This document shows, piece by piece, positions 14,749 to 26,704 of a stretch of DNA of 45,581 bases. Below the pieces are notes generated by a model that was not told the DNA's origin, ran no database searches, and saw only the letters and a list, made by a program, of their open reading frames with translations. The position numbers were made by a program, and so were the translations under genes. Numbering within the stretch: the stretch's first letter is position 1; every line of letters begins with the position of its first letter. This DNA is from Scleroderma bovista. Lineage: Eukaryota > Basidiomycota > Agaricomycetes > Boletales > Sclerodermataceae. The DNA lies in assembly GCA_037178675.1 (NCBI GenBank), contig JAYMGJ010000158.1, forward strand, positions 1 to 45,581. The letters are read 5' to 3'.

Positions 14749-17252
14749 ATGGCTCTGAGTTGGCTGTGGGGGACTTCGCAGCTCGACGAGGCAGTCGGTG
14801 CGTCGAGGACACAGGCGGGTGAACTGAGCTCACTGGCACACAGACAAGGCGACCTCGGAGCTCATTCCAACGGGCTCAGAAGACGTCGCGCTCAACCTTG
14901 AAATATGCGACCAGATTCGATCCAAGAGTGCACCCGCACGAGACGCAATGCGCGCCCTCAAACGGCGGCTTAATCACAAGAACCCAAATGTGCAGCTACT
15001 CGCGCTCGGGGTGCGTCGTTCCCTTGTTTGTGGTGAGTCACTCTGACCGCGCGCAGCTGACTGACACGTGCGTCAAGAACGGAGGAGACCACTTTCTGGT
15101 TGAAATCGCATCGAGAGACTTCATCGATAATCTTGTGTCTATTCTCAGAGTGCCCGGGCTTAACCACGCAGTCAAGTCTGCTATCCTGCAGCATATTCAA
15201 AACTGGGCACTCGCATTCGATGGAAAGCCACATCTGGCATATGTCGGACAGATCTACAAGACACTCAAGAGCGATGGTGCGTCCTCACATCGCCTCCCCG
15301 AATTCAACTAACGGAAATTGTGTATCTCAGGGTTCGACTTTCCCCCGAAAGACCTCTCCCATGCAAACGCAGCCATGGTCGATACGTCCACCGCACCAGA
15401 ATGGATAGACTCGGATGTATGCTTGAAATGCCGATCCCCATTCACATTCACAAATCGCAAACACCACTGTCGCAACTGTGGACAAGTGTTCGATCAGCTA
15501 TGTTCATCCAAGACCCTTCCCTTGCCGCATTTCGGAATCACACAGCCTGTAAGGGTATGCGACTTGTGTCATGTAAAGCTCACGAAGAAAGCTGCTGAGA
15601 GCAGGTGAGTCCGCACGCCCACTATTACGCCATTTTTGATGGTGATGGGACGATAGTGACAGAGCGGCACATAGACGTGCAGCCAGTATGTACAGTCCGC
15701 GGGTCCGCTCAGCACGCGATCTCGCAGATGCTGAACTCCAACGCGCCATCCAGCTCTCCCTCGAGGAAGTCGGCGCATCTCGCAACAGAAGACCGGGGTA
15801 CACACCCCACCAGCCCGTCTGGCCACCCAACACGCACGCACCGTCCGAACCACCACTCGTCGACCGCGTTCCGAATGGGAGACCGCTAGCTACAGAAGAC
15901 GAGGATGATCCGGATTTACGTGCAGCTATCGAGGCGAGTTTGAGAGAGGCTAATATGCCGAGGCCAAGTGCCCCGCTTGACGTTCACGCTCCTGAAGAGA
16001 CGCGTGCACCCGCATCCGGCATTGCAAAGTCCTACCCACCCACAATCACCCCCACCCCAGCCGCATCATCGACACTCAAACTCCCCAACTACGACCTCGA
16101 ACCGCTCGAATCCGATGCTATACTCACATTTAACCAGACCGTTGAGGAGGTCGGTGGCTTAAGTGGAGCGAGGGATATGACGAAATACCCTGCGATGGGC
16201 GAGCTATATGATCGTGCGAACACGTTGAGACCGAAGTTGGCAATGAGTTTGGACGATACGGGGAGGAAGGAAGGTGCGTATCAGCTGTTTCCTCTACCTT
16301 CCACATGCTAACTGACGTGGTTACAGAGCTCCTCTCAGATATGCACGACAAACTCTCCCAAGCTGTTAAGCTGTATGATAAGTTGCTTACGGAACAGATG
16401 ACGGGCGTGTGGAGGCGGGCGTCGGTTGGACCTGGACCTAGTTTGGCGCGGCAGTCAGGACAACAGCAACAACAGTCCGGTTGGGTTTCGCATGAGCGTC
16501 AGCAGCCACAACAACCTGATGTTTCGTACGCGCCTCAGCGGCAGCTGGCATTTGCACCCGCCCATATACAAGCTGGTCCCTCTCAATCCCACTCCCAGGC
16601 GCAATTACACGCGTCATACGCATACCAAGCACCTCCACAACCCGTTGTACCTATACAGCCATTGGCATCGATGTCCCCCGCTGCTCCACCACCACCGCTG
16701 CGTCAGCAACTGCAGGCACAGCTGGAGGTGACATCTCCCCCTCCACCCCTGCCGCTGCAGCCGCAGCCCCAATCACAATTACAACCGTCTTCACATCAAC
16801 CGCAACATCAGCCTCAACAACTGCAACTGCAGCAACCACCTCCGGTCGTTATCGCCTCTCAGCCGCACCAACCGCCGATGCCAATGACAACAAACCCGAT
16901 ATCCCCCTCGCACAAGCTTGCGAGGCGGAGTAGCGTCGCTGGCGCACGGACTGGTGTGGGCGTGGGCATGTCCAACGGGGGTCTTGTGCGTGCTGGAACA
17001 GTCGGTCATGGACATGGACAGATGCAGACGCAAGTGCAGGCTCAGCAGGGGGGACACTATCCCTCGCCGGTGCAGTCGCAGTCGCAGACCCAGGCCCAAT
17101 CACCAGCACCAGCACCAGCCCTTCCCCAATTCCCCGTCGCACCAACGAGCAATCCCCAGACGTTTGACCTGTACGCGCCTTCTGTACCTGTTGGTGTTCC
17201 TGGCGTGGGACGCAGGGAGGAGAGGAGGGAGGAGCTGTTGATTGATTTGTAG
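14749..17252 (+). CDS. vps27: Vps27/Hrs, ESCRT-0 endosomal sorting protein
   Basis: Six exons (14749-14797, 14844-15010, 15057-15276, 15331-15604, 15687-16273, 16327-17252) give 740 aa in consistent phase. ESCRT-0 binds ubiquitinated cargo on endosomes. Domain order: VHS domain from [13 protein letters not shown] through [19 protein letters not shown] zinc finger with [17 protein letters not shown] and VCDLCHVKL, where RKHHCRNCG is the PI3P-binding basic motif; two ubiquitin-interacting motifs, [14 protein letters not shown] and [14 protein letters not shown]; a helical GAT-like region (exons 5-6); and a long Gln/Pro-rich tail. The protein ends LLIDL at the extreme C-terminus, a clathrin-box motif as in ESCRT-0 proteins. 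No damage is seen. Confidence 0.95.
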
Positions 17253-17525
17253 GACTGTATGTACTACAGTTAATTTACAATGGTCCATAACGTAACTATA
17301 GTCCACAAGCAGTTCTTGTAAGGCTCAGACATTGTATGGAAGACATGGGTGCTTGCATTAATGCCATCAGGTGCATGTGAGAAATTACAGAGCACCCCAT
17401 CTATTTCATAGTTACTGTAGTCCCTCTGGTGATCAAGTATCATCAGACTCTGCTGGTCACAACACAACCAAATGGATGGCACCAGAAATGTAATTAGAAT
17501 TACATCAGGATCTAGAATAAAAATC
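17253..17525. other. vps27 3' flank and distal end of inverted arm 2
   Basis: Read on the minus strand, about 40 bp next to the array (from about 17531 down) still match the sequence after array 1 (GTGAGTGATTTTTATTCT). Beyond that the arms diverge. The C-terminal GTPase region found in copy 1 at 7214-7489 is absent here, so copy 2 is cut off close to the vps27 stop. Confidence 0.55.
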
Positions 17526-18341
17526 ACTCACTTGCTGTCAAGCCAACAGGACCAGAGAGGGAGTGAGGACAGTAAGAAGGGACCCAGCTGCACCTGGCAT
17601 CAAACCACTCACATCCTGTCAAGCCAAAGGACCAGAGTGGGAGTGAGGACAGTGAGAAAGGACCCAGCTGCACCTGACACAAATCACTCACCAACTGTCA
17701 AGCCAACAGGACCAGAGTGGGAGTGGGGACAATGAGAAGGGACCCAGCTGGACCCAGCATCAAACCACTCACTTTCTGTCAAGCCAACAGGACCAGAGTG
17801 GAAGTGAGGACAGTAAGAAGGGACCCAGCTGCATCTGGCATCAAACCACTCACATCCTGTCAAGCCAAAGGACCAGAGTGGGAGTGAGGACAGTGAGAAA
17901 GGACCCAGCTGCACCTGACACAAATCACTCACCAACTGTCAAGCCAACAGGACCAGAGTGGGAGTGGGGACAGTAAAAAGGGACCCAGCTGCACCTGGAA
18001 TCAAACCACTCACATTCTGTCAAGGCAAAGGACCAGAGTGGGAGTGAGGACAGTCAGAAAGGACCCAGCTGCACCTGACATCAAATCACTTACCAACTGT
18101 TAAGCCAACAGGACCAGAGTGGGAGTGAGGACAGTGAGGAGGGACCCAGCTGCACCTGGAATGAAATCACTCACATACTGTCAAGCCAACAGCACCAGAG
18201 TGAGAGTGAGGACAGTGAGAAGGGACCCAGCTGAACCTGGCATCAAATCACTCACCTGCTGTCAAGTCAACAGGACCAGAGTGGGAGTGAGGACAGTGAG
18301 ATGGGACCCAGCTGCACCAGGTATGAAATCACTCACATACT
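17526..18341 (-). repeat. 81-bp tandem array of intron-like units, array 2 (10 units)
   Basis: On the minus strand the first donor is at 18336 and the last at 17531. Every junction reads TTGACAG, three bases, then GTGAGT. One junction uses TTAACAG and GTAAGT, which are still usable splice signals. The unit is the same as in array 1 but the copy number (10 against 18) and the triplets differ. Confidence 0.88.
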
Positions 18342-19822
18342 AGTATAATGCCAACCCAGCAATAATAACAGTCAGAGTCCATTCATTACTATCATGGACT
18401 TGGAAACTTAATCACCTATTGCCAACAATTTTATCATGTCAAACACAAGGTAAATGCTTGCCCAACCTTATATGGCATCCAGCTCTTTGTGGACATTTCC
18501 ACATCTTTCTTGTTAAATTTGTTGCCCTCCACAAAGTAAATCAGTGCTCTGCCCAATTCTCAAGTGTCAGTATAATATGATATATCAATGTCACTCTCCT
18601 ACCTTTTAACTGAATATTCAATGTTCAGAACAATGTTGGCTTGCTGAGTTGAAACTAGCAGCTTTTGCAGTTCCCCCTCATCAAGAGCCTCTGTTGTGCA
18701 TCTTAGAAGTGAACTACAATCTGCTTCCTCTTGGTTCATACCTACATTGGTATGTCACATTAGTAGCATAAATTCAATCCACAACTCACTGGCCATTGAC
18801 AAATAGGCCTTTGGAGGATACTTGCAGGCATTCAACTGGCTTTTGATTCCTGTGCTCAGCTTGCTTAACATCTCTTCTGCAAACTCTCCAACCCTTGGCT
18901 TTGCTTCTCTCATTGTCAAGCCCCTTTATCTCATGAGTTGATTGAGAGCAGGCAACTTTAAAGTGTCAGCCTTTGTCAACACAGCAATTACAGGCACTCC
19001 CCAACAATCATCTCAGAATCATAATGATACCACTCAGAATGAGGTAGCTTACCATTTCCTGTATTGCATTCATTGAAGAACTTTTCTTCTGCAGCCAAAA
19101 TTGGCCTCTCATAATCAGCCATTGAGATGCAAAACCTGGGTCACCATCAACTTTATATGATATGTCCCTCAATTGTACTTGTGATCTTACCAGATGGCAT
19201 GGATACACCTTTCCAATTTCAATGTGCATGCTCGATCAGCAACAAAGTCCTTCATCAGGTTCAGCTCCTTCACAGAGCCAGTCTCGAATCCTCGCGAGTC
19301 ATGAAATATAAAACCTGGGTTGCTCCGAAAAATTAGTTCATCTTCAATGTTATGATACCCCCTCTGAATAGAGTTAGTCTAGTTCATGTCACCGAACACG
19401 CTCTAGTAAGCTAACTCACCTCCAATGACCCCTGCACGATCGCAGGATCAATCTACCAAATGCCAGCATCAGGAACTCAAAGGGACATATGATGTGGCGG
19501 GATGGGGTACTTGACCTTTTCGCCTTTAGAATTGAAGATTTCCGGGAGCTCTGTTGTGTTGCAAACACGCTGCAAGAGCGTCGTTTTACCTGCATTTGAC
19601 CTGCCGAGGACGAGGATTCTGAAGTGACCGATGCGATCGAAGTGCCCTTTGACTTCCGCAGGATCCATCCTAATGTCTGCCGCCATGTCATTGAACAGCT
19701 ATGGTGACTAGACCCAACTACTACTACTACTCACTCGCTTGAATTGCTTCGTCGGAACCTGAAGCATGCTGCCCAGTGTTCCTGAAAGCCGACAAAAACT
19801 TGTTCAAGCGTCCAGGAGCCAT
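18338..19822 (-). pseudogene. GTPase copy 2, truncated and with nonsense codons
   Basis: It is an inverted paralogue of the gene at 3795. It starts at 19822 with MAPGRLNKFLSAF, followed by the same exon order: G1 GRSNAGKTTLLQRV, then the G3-containing exon and the G4 TKAD exon. The intron after exon 3 has a normal GT donor, unlike copy 1. An in-frame TAA at 18926-18928 replaces the Glu codon of copy 1 in the segment after TKAD. A TGA at 18372-18374 closes the last hydrophobic exon before the array. The C-terminal part is absent. The copy is therefore most likely dead, while its array is kept. Confidence 0.7.
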
Positions 19823-19972
19823 TCTCACAGAGATTTGTTTGGTGTGAAACGAGAAAGCTGGGTGACGAGTCGAACGGAAAGTGGTGGTCAAAGGACAAGG
19901 GAAGTGCACGGCGTCCAGGGCGAAGCCTTGTCGCTCATTCCACGAGGTGTTCCAAAAAAGGTCTAAGATGAT
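19823..19972 (-). repeat. Upstream flank of GTPase copy 2, with the empty SINE site
   Basis: The minus strand matches the DNA upstream of copy 1 without the 613-bp SINE and without the 187-bp insertion. It keeps CTTGTCCTTTGACCACC and the uninterrupted GTGGAATGAGCG. It serves as the pre-insertion reference for both events. Confidence 0.7.
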
Positions 19973-20047
19973 AGCAAAATTATCAACTCGAGTCGCGGAC
20001 CGCCAACTTCACTGAAAACGGCAATAATATACTTACGAGTAACCACC

Positions 20048-23000
20048 ATGTCGATGTCGAAGTCGCGTCTCAGCACAACATACACAAGTACCACCCGTGC
20101 CAGTACATCACGCCCCATGACTCGCCCAGCAGCAGCGCGAACCAATACTGCCCGGCCCAGCACATCTCGCCCAGGGACCAAACACACTGACACAAGCGAC
20201 ACAACCATCACAGTCGCCCTCTTCGAGAGTAGGGGTGTTGCGCGTGAGGTGGGGATAGCTGCAATGGACAGGGATACGGGGCGAGTTGTGCTCGTCCAGG
20301 TACTCATCCTCTCCTTTCCTTTCCTTTCCTCCAAGATGGTTTCCTTTTCTACGTACTCTATTCCCACCGCGTTCCAATGGCTGAAGGAGTCGACAGCTCG
20401 CAGACTGTCCCACATATGTAAAGACGCTGCACCAGATGCATGTTCATTGGCCGAGTGTGGTGCTTGTTCCCGAGACGTTCGTGGCCCATGCTCACGGTGC
20501 GGACGCTGCGAACACGGGATCATCGCTCCTGACAAGGTTCGTTACGGAGGAATTTCCAGAGGCGCGGGTTGAGCCTGTACCGCGTAAGTGGTGGAACGAT
20601 TCGGCAGGTGGGTATTGCCTGCGTTGACTCTGTTACATGTTGGCTGCGGGAGAGATGAGGGGACACTGACACCCACCATGCACTGGCAGGGATGGAGTTT
20701 ATCACACAGCTATGCGTCGAAGATCACGAGCGCGCTGCGACGCTCGTCTCCGTTGCAGACAAGTACGTCTACCACCACGCATACACCGTATGTGCACGTA
20801 TATGTGCATCGTAACCTTGCTGCTACTAGGTACTATGCACTCTCAGCAGCAGGCGCACTGTTCAAACACTCTGAAAGCAGACTGAACACGCGTTTCGCAA
20901 CCGGCTCGTTGAAGATTCGGTATGCCCCCGTCGAAGGAACGTTGATGATTGATATGGAAACAGCGAGGAATTTGGAGCTCGTGGGGAATGCTGTTCATAG
21001 AAAATCAGGACATTCGTTATTTGGGTGAGTTGTCCCGTTCGATGCCATGCGGGATGTTGGGTTACTGATGCAACCGGACAGGGTTTTGAACCACACTTAT
21101 ACATCAATGGCTACGCGGTTATTGCGGGCGAACATCTTGGCCCCGTTAACAGGTAGCGTCTGCCCTTCTCGACCGAGTATTGTGTACATATACTCGTCTT
21201 TGCAGCTGAAGACGCTATCAATGCGCGTTTGGATGCAGTAGAGGGCGAGTACCAGTTCATTCACCTGCTCTACTGTCTAACAGCGTCTCCTAGAGCTCAT
21301 CCAGAACGAGAACAGATTCTCGGATGTCCGCGACGCTCTCAAACGACTCAACAAGCTCGATTTCGACAAGCTCATTTCCTCGGTGAGTTTGTCTCTGCGG
21401 GATACTCTCCTTCGCGTACTCACACACACACCCCAGCTTGCGTCATCCGAAGTCCGCGTCTCAAACGCAGCAAAGTCCGCCTATTCACGTGTATCCCAGA
21501 TGCTCGGGCTTCAAAGCATCGTGCGGAATCTACCGTTCCTCCAAAAAGCACTCGCCGGGACAAGGTCACAGTTACTGCAGATCGCCTACGAGGTATTTGT
21601 TCTCCCGCTCTATTTGTTTGTTACGCTGGCTGTAACCCCCACCCAAGATGCTTTCGGATAAACGTCTGGCGCTTATCGGTGATCTTGTTGCGGATAACTT
21701 GAACGAAGAAGCAGGTCCCGTCAAGGTATCACAACTGTCTCCTGTCCCCTGTTGTGCACTCACTATTGCAGGGCGGCCTCGCTGCCGTCAATGCACGCGT
21801 ATATGCAGTCAAAGTACTTTATCCCCTCATTTACCGAGCTGAACACTGATCTATCCAGGCCAACCGCCATCGTCTTCTCGATGTCGCACGGGAAACGTTC
21901 AAAGAGAATGTGGGGGACATTATGCAATTGAGCACTACACTCTCCGAAAAGCACGGATTGCCCATCTCGCTTGTTTACCAGGAAAGTGGATTCGTGTTCG
22001 TGCTGAAAAAGACAGAATGGGAAGGTGAGCTTCCAAAGGGGTTTTTGCATGTCTCTTCGCAAAAAGGACGGTGGCTGTTTTCGAGCATGGAGCTGGTGTG
22101 TGTGCACTGCGTGTTGTCTGTACGCGAGCTTACTGGTGATCATCAGAAAAAGATGAATGCGAGGATGAGGGATGCGCTTGATGAAACCCTTATTCTTAGC
22201 AACAAGTACGTCTTATGGCTGTCAGGTTTTCGTGTGCTAAGCTTGGATGCTAGGATCATCCAAGACTTGGTTATGCAAATATTGATGTACTCTGGTGCAC
22301 TCTACACCGCATCGGAAGCGGTATATTTTTTCCCTTATGTATACTCTCTCATTTCATCACATAGCATAGATTGCACTCGTCGACCTGCTGCGGTCTTTCG
22401 CCCACACATCTATTAGTAAGTCATTTTTTTTCATCTAAACTCTACCTCCTCATAGCTGCATACAGTGAGAAACTATGGTATCGCTCCTTTGCCATCTCAC
22501 TTTGCATCTTACCCAACAGCATAACAACATCCAGTCCGACCGGAGTTGACAGGGACTCTTGCAATCAAGTCTGGGAGGCATCCCATTCTCGAGACCGTGC
22601 AAGCAGCAGGAACCCTCGTTCCAAATGACATTTATTGTTGTGATGCGTCGTATTTCCAAATTGTTCAGGGGCCAAAGTAAGCTTTCCTTTCTCTATGTAA
22701 ACGACATTGAGCGCGGGCCACTAGTATGTCAGGTGAGGTATATAGGTTCTTGTCTGTGTCGTTTATATCATCGTTCGCAGGCAAGAGCACGTATCTTCGA
22801 CAGACTGGTCTGCTGGTCATTATGGCAATGTGCGGATGCTTTGTGCCCGCTGAATACGCAAGCTTTCGGTGACCGTCACCCCAAGAATTTCCTCCTCTAG
22901 AGTCTAAACAGAGCTCAGGATCCATGACGCCCTTCTCACACGTCTCTCGAACGACGATGATATGGAAAAGAGTCTCAGCACATTTGCCCATGAGATGACT

Positions 23001-23983
23001 ACGTCGGCTATGATATTAGGTAACCTTGCAAGTATCTTTTCGCGTAATCATATCTGCACTGGAAACAGGTCTTGCAACTCCGAATACGCTGGTTCTTGTG
23101 GACGAACTTGGGCGAGGTACTTCTACAATCGAAGGCATCGGTATAGCCCATGCAATCGCGGAAGAACTTATCCGCATCAAGGTGCGTTCTCTGTAAATCC
23201 CTCCAATCGCAATTCACACTCGAAAGTGCTTTGTTTTTTTCGCTACGTATGGTTCATTCTTAGTGGTGCTGCCCTCAAGTGACACTGCCGTTACAGTCAC
23301 TTTCACGAACTCTCGACCACGTTGTCTCATCAACCCGCTGTTATAAAGTACGCCGCAAGTCAGCTCCTTTCTGCCACTGATATGAACATCTCGTCAGTTT
23401 ACATTTATCAGTTCAGGTAAGGATGTCGTACTTGTTCGTGGTTCTTAATCCCCATCGTGTCGTCATAGCGGGCGCACAAATCAACAGCCGGTTTGGGCAT
23501 AGTCTTTAAGTATCGGTAAGCCATGCCACATGTTTACTTCCGTAAACGGCCCATTCCCATGGATCAGAATTGTCGATGGGCTCCCTGAAGATCTCGGCCA
23601 TTACGGTCAGTTCTGTTCGTGCGAGATAAATGCTATTGGAGGCAATTTTCTGCAGGTCTCCAGTTGGCCCGTCTCGCCGACTTGCCGCCTGATGTGATGG
23701 AAGAAGGTAAAAAGGTAGCTGCAGTCTTGGCCGATTTGCATGCGCAGCAAGAGAGAGAAAGCGAATCCAATGTCCTTGCTATCCACCGCCGAGCCGTGCT
23801 CAAGGTATGTCCAGCAAGCATGATCCGTTGCAGGTCCGGCCATGTCCTGATATATGCAAGCTCCGAACACAACTCACCCAAGCCTTCGAGCACTGCGCGT
23901 TGCCTGACTCAGAACTCGTGTCGTACCTTGCACGTTTCCAGAAAAACCTCATCAGAGTATTCCATGAGACTTCTTCGGTCTAG
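20048..23983 (+). CDS. msh4: MutS homologue 4, meiotic crossover factor
   Basis: 27 exons with consistent phase give 841 aa, normal for Msh4, which pairs with Msh5 to stabilise crossover intermediates and lacks mismatch repair activity. Start at 20048; the Ser/Thr-rich N-terminus leads into [16 protein letters not shown]. The connector region has [19 protein letters not shown]. The ATPase core has Walker [16 protein letters not shown], assembled from three exons (22535-22676, 22725-22732, 22781-22868), Walker [14 protein letters not shown], and the HFHELSTTL segment. The C-terminal part has [27 protein letters not shown] and a final helical region to TAG 23981-23983. Exons of 8, 12, 19 and 20 nt occur. 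The intron at 21245-21293 is GC-AG. No break is seen. Confidence 0.93.
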
Positions 23984-24305
23984 GCGGTGGTGTAAAAGCA
24001 TGATCCGAGTACATACAAATCACCAATGGCATTGTTAGCTTCTCGCACGAGTGCGTGCGTCGCTGCGATAAGATAAGCCGGATATTATAACACGTCAATC
24101 GCTGTAATACCGCGGCAATATCGCTCGCTCTTGTCAGTCCGCTTGCCCGGTGTGCATATCAAAAAAACTTCGTTGTCACAGGTCGGATTGTGCGATTGGT
24201 CGCCATCCCCTTTGACACTGCCTGCCATGGGTATTTTATCCTTTCCATCACCCCTGCGCACTTGTAACGAACTGCATCTGCTGTCGACTGTCCGTATCTC
24301 TGTCT
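23984..24305. promoter_or_regulatory. Intergenic: msh4 terminator and oxidoreductase promoter
   Basis: 322 bp between genes read in the same direction. No conserved coding or repeat was recognised. Confidence 0.4.
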
Positions 24306-26231
24306 ATGGGCACCTGTCTCTCCCGAGTCCACCATGCCGAAACGCCCGATGACAACAACACTGGACCAACTCCACCTGGTTTGCCAATACAAGAACCGAC
24401 ACAATCATTTTGGACATATCCTCCTTCATCCATTGCGACGCACATCTCGCAGAATACCCTTCCTACCTATGCAGACGTCGGTAAGTGCGACGCGTCACCC
24501 CCGCCTACTACTGTTGACCTATTCGGACCCTCGACGTGGTCGTCGACCAGTTATCATAGGATCTGGGATTTCCGGTGCCTCGTTTGCGAGAACCTTGCTT
24601 GGGATAGATCAACAACGGGATGGTGAAGGAAAACCGTTGACAGTCGTGATGCTCGAAGCACACGAGACGTGCTCCGGTGCGTCAGGAAGGTGAGTCTGGA
24701 TTCAGTTACCATCAAGACACTCAGTCCACTGATACCGACCACTTCGCAGGAATGGCGGACACATTAACCCAGGGCTGTATCATGATTACGAAGACCTCCG
24801 AAATCGGTTCGGCGCGCGCGCTGCACGGAATATGATACATTTTCGTCTGGCACATCTTGATATCCTCCGGAGTGTTGGAGAGCTTGAGGCTCCGGATGCC
24901 GATTGCAGAGAGGTCGATGCCGTGGATGTGTATTATGATGAAGAGACTTTTACCGAGGCAAAGCGGTTGTTGGAGGTGTACAAGGCCGAGATGCCGGAAG
25001 AAGCTGAACCGTATGAATGTACCGAGGGCGATCATGCAAGAACGGTAAGTACTTGGGTGTCAGGACATGTCAGTGGCCGCATTGAAGTTCTAAATATATA
25101 CCATGACAGAAATATACCCTTTCGAAGGAGGCTTTGGGTTGTATTACAACGCGCGCTGGTGCAGTTCATCCTTATCTATTTGTAACGGGTATCCTCACCC
25201 GCCTCCTCGAGGATTATCCTAAGCAGTAAGTTCTCGCAACTTTGGACACCATCGCCACGCTGTCTACCACTCACCCTACATCCAGCTTCCGTCTCTTCAC
25301 AAGAACGCCTTGCACATCCATCGCTGGCCCCTCCGCGAGCAGCCCTTTGTACAAGCTACATACACCACGCGGCGTGCTCTCAGCATCACACGTGGTCCAT
25401 CTCACTAATGCATACGTCGGGACTCTCATTACCGGCCTCTCTCCCGTAGTCACCCGGATCAGAGAAACGATGAGTGCACAGAGACCAGGGAATAGCCTCC
25501 AGCATAAAATGGCCAGTGGCGAGCGCTCGTACATTTTCTATGACAATCCCTCGAGCTTCAACTACCTTACGCAGCTTCGAAGCGGCGAGCAGGAACTCAT
25601 GTTTGGCTGTGGCCTCGACGGCCACGTCCACCCCAGCTCCGGATCCTCGGGTATGTATGATTTGCATAGTGCCGCGCTTGTCTCGGGTGCGCTACCTGTC
25701 TATTTTGGCGCTGCCAATTGGGGCGCGGAGGCTGTTCCTGCTCCTTCTGAGAGCAATCCGGAGTGCGACGAGGGGCCGTGGGCCAAGGGAAGGGTCAAGG
25801 CGCTCTGGAGTGGTGAACTGAGCGTTTCTGCGGACGAGTTCCCTTGGGTTGGACGAGTCCCCTCAAGTATCTGCGGTCGATCTGCCCCTTCGCTTCGCGA
25901 TCACAATCCGAGAATGGCACGTCCTGCAGAATGGGTTGCAGCAGGTTACTCTGGGGAAGGGATGGTGAATGCATGGTTATGTGCACGGGCAGTGGCGTTA
26001 ATGGTTCTTGGGATGGACGACAGGAAAGATATAGAAATGGACGGTGAGTTTGGGGCCGGACAGTGTGTATGGGAATGGTTACCCAGCTGTTTTATTATTT
26101 CTGAGGCTCGCTTGAAACGGTTGATCCAGGAACAAAAATGTAGGGAAGGTGGAAGCAAGGCAAAAGTATATAATAATACAAAGTCATATACGATAAGGTC
26201 TCGGACTAAGGATCTCTTTACATTTAGATAG
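24306..26231 (+). CDS. FAD-dependent amine/amino-acid oxidase-type oxidoreductase (DAO fold)
   Basis: Five exons (24306-24480, 24551-24689, 24750-25044, 25110-25225, 25286-26231) give 556 aa in consistent phase. The Rossmann dinucleotide motif is VVIIGSGISGASFA, followed by LEAHETCSGASGRNGGHINP, the classic DAO-family FAD-binding pattern. The C-terminal part has WSGELSVSADEFPWVGRV and AAGYSGEGMVNAWL, where the family closes the FAD site. The substrate cannot be told from sequence. It begins MGTCLSR, with Gly2 and a nearby Cys, which could be lipid-modified; this is inference. An upstream ATG in the other frame at 24334 was rejected because it does not join the FAD motif. Confidence 0.88.
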
Positions 26232-26704
26232 AAATGGTATTCTTCGATAGATAACTGAATAGATCGATGTCGACTTCGATTCACTGAAAAGGTAGACGGG
26301 GTAGACGATCATTTTGGCATTATGGTTTTTGCGAGACTTACAAACGACCTACAGGGCCGACGAAATAAATCTTCTTGAGAGGACTTATGATATAACATTC
26401 GACATCGCCAAGTCACTGGGATATGTGCTGTTGAGCAGGTAGGGAAAGCGCAAGTCCTCACGTACTAGTATTGGTCGTTATTATTGACTGTATGCACTGT
26501 GCTGGAAACGCAGGGACCGCACATTATATGTATACCTCGCTATTGTTATGCGTCGGTACAGCTTCGGTTGCGTAACCCCATCGTCGAAGATGCCCATATG
26601 CTGAGTTGTCGCCCTCGCCGTCTGGGTCCGCGCCGCGCCATCGTAATCATAGCAGCATTCCGTACGTGCCTGCACGCGAATGGTAGTAGCATAGAGGAAA
26701 TACG
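26232..26704. other. Intergenic, nothing recognised
   Basis: Between the oxidoreductase stop and the distal end of duplicated ORF copy A. No family motif or repeat was found; short open frames on both strands look random. Confidence 0.4.

Noticed and set aside
23619..24038. Separate gene downstream of msh4
   Set aside because: Its first part is msh4 exon 26 ([14 protein letters not shown]) read through the following intron.
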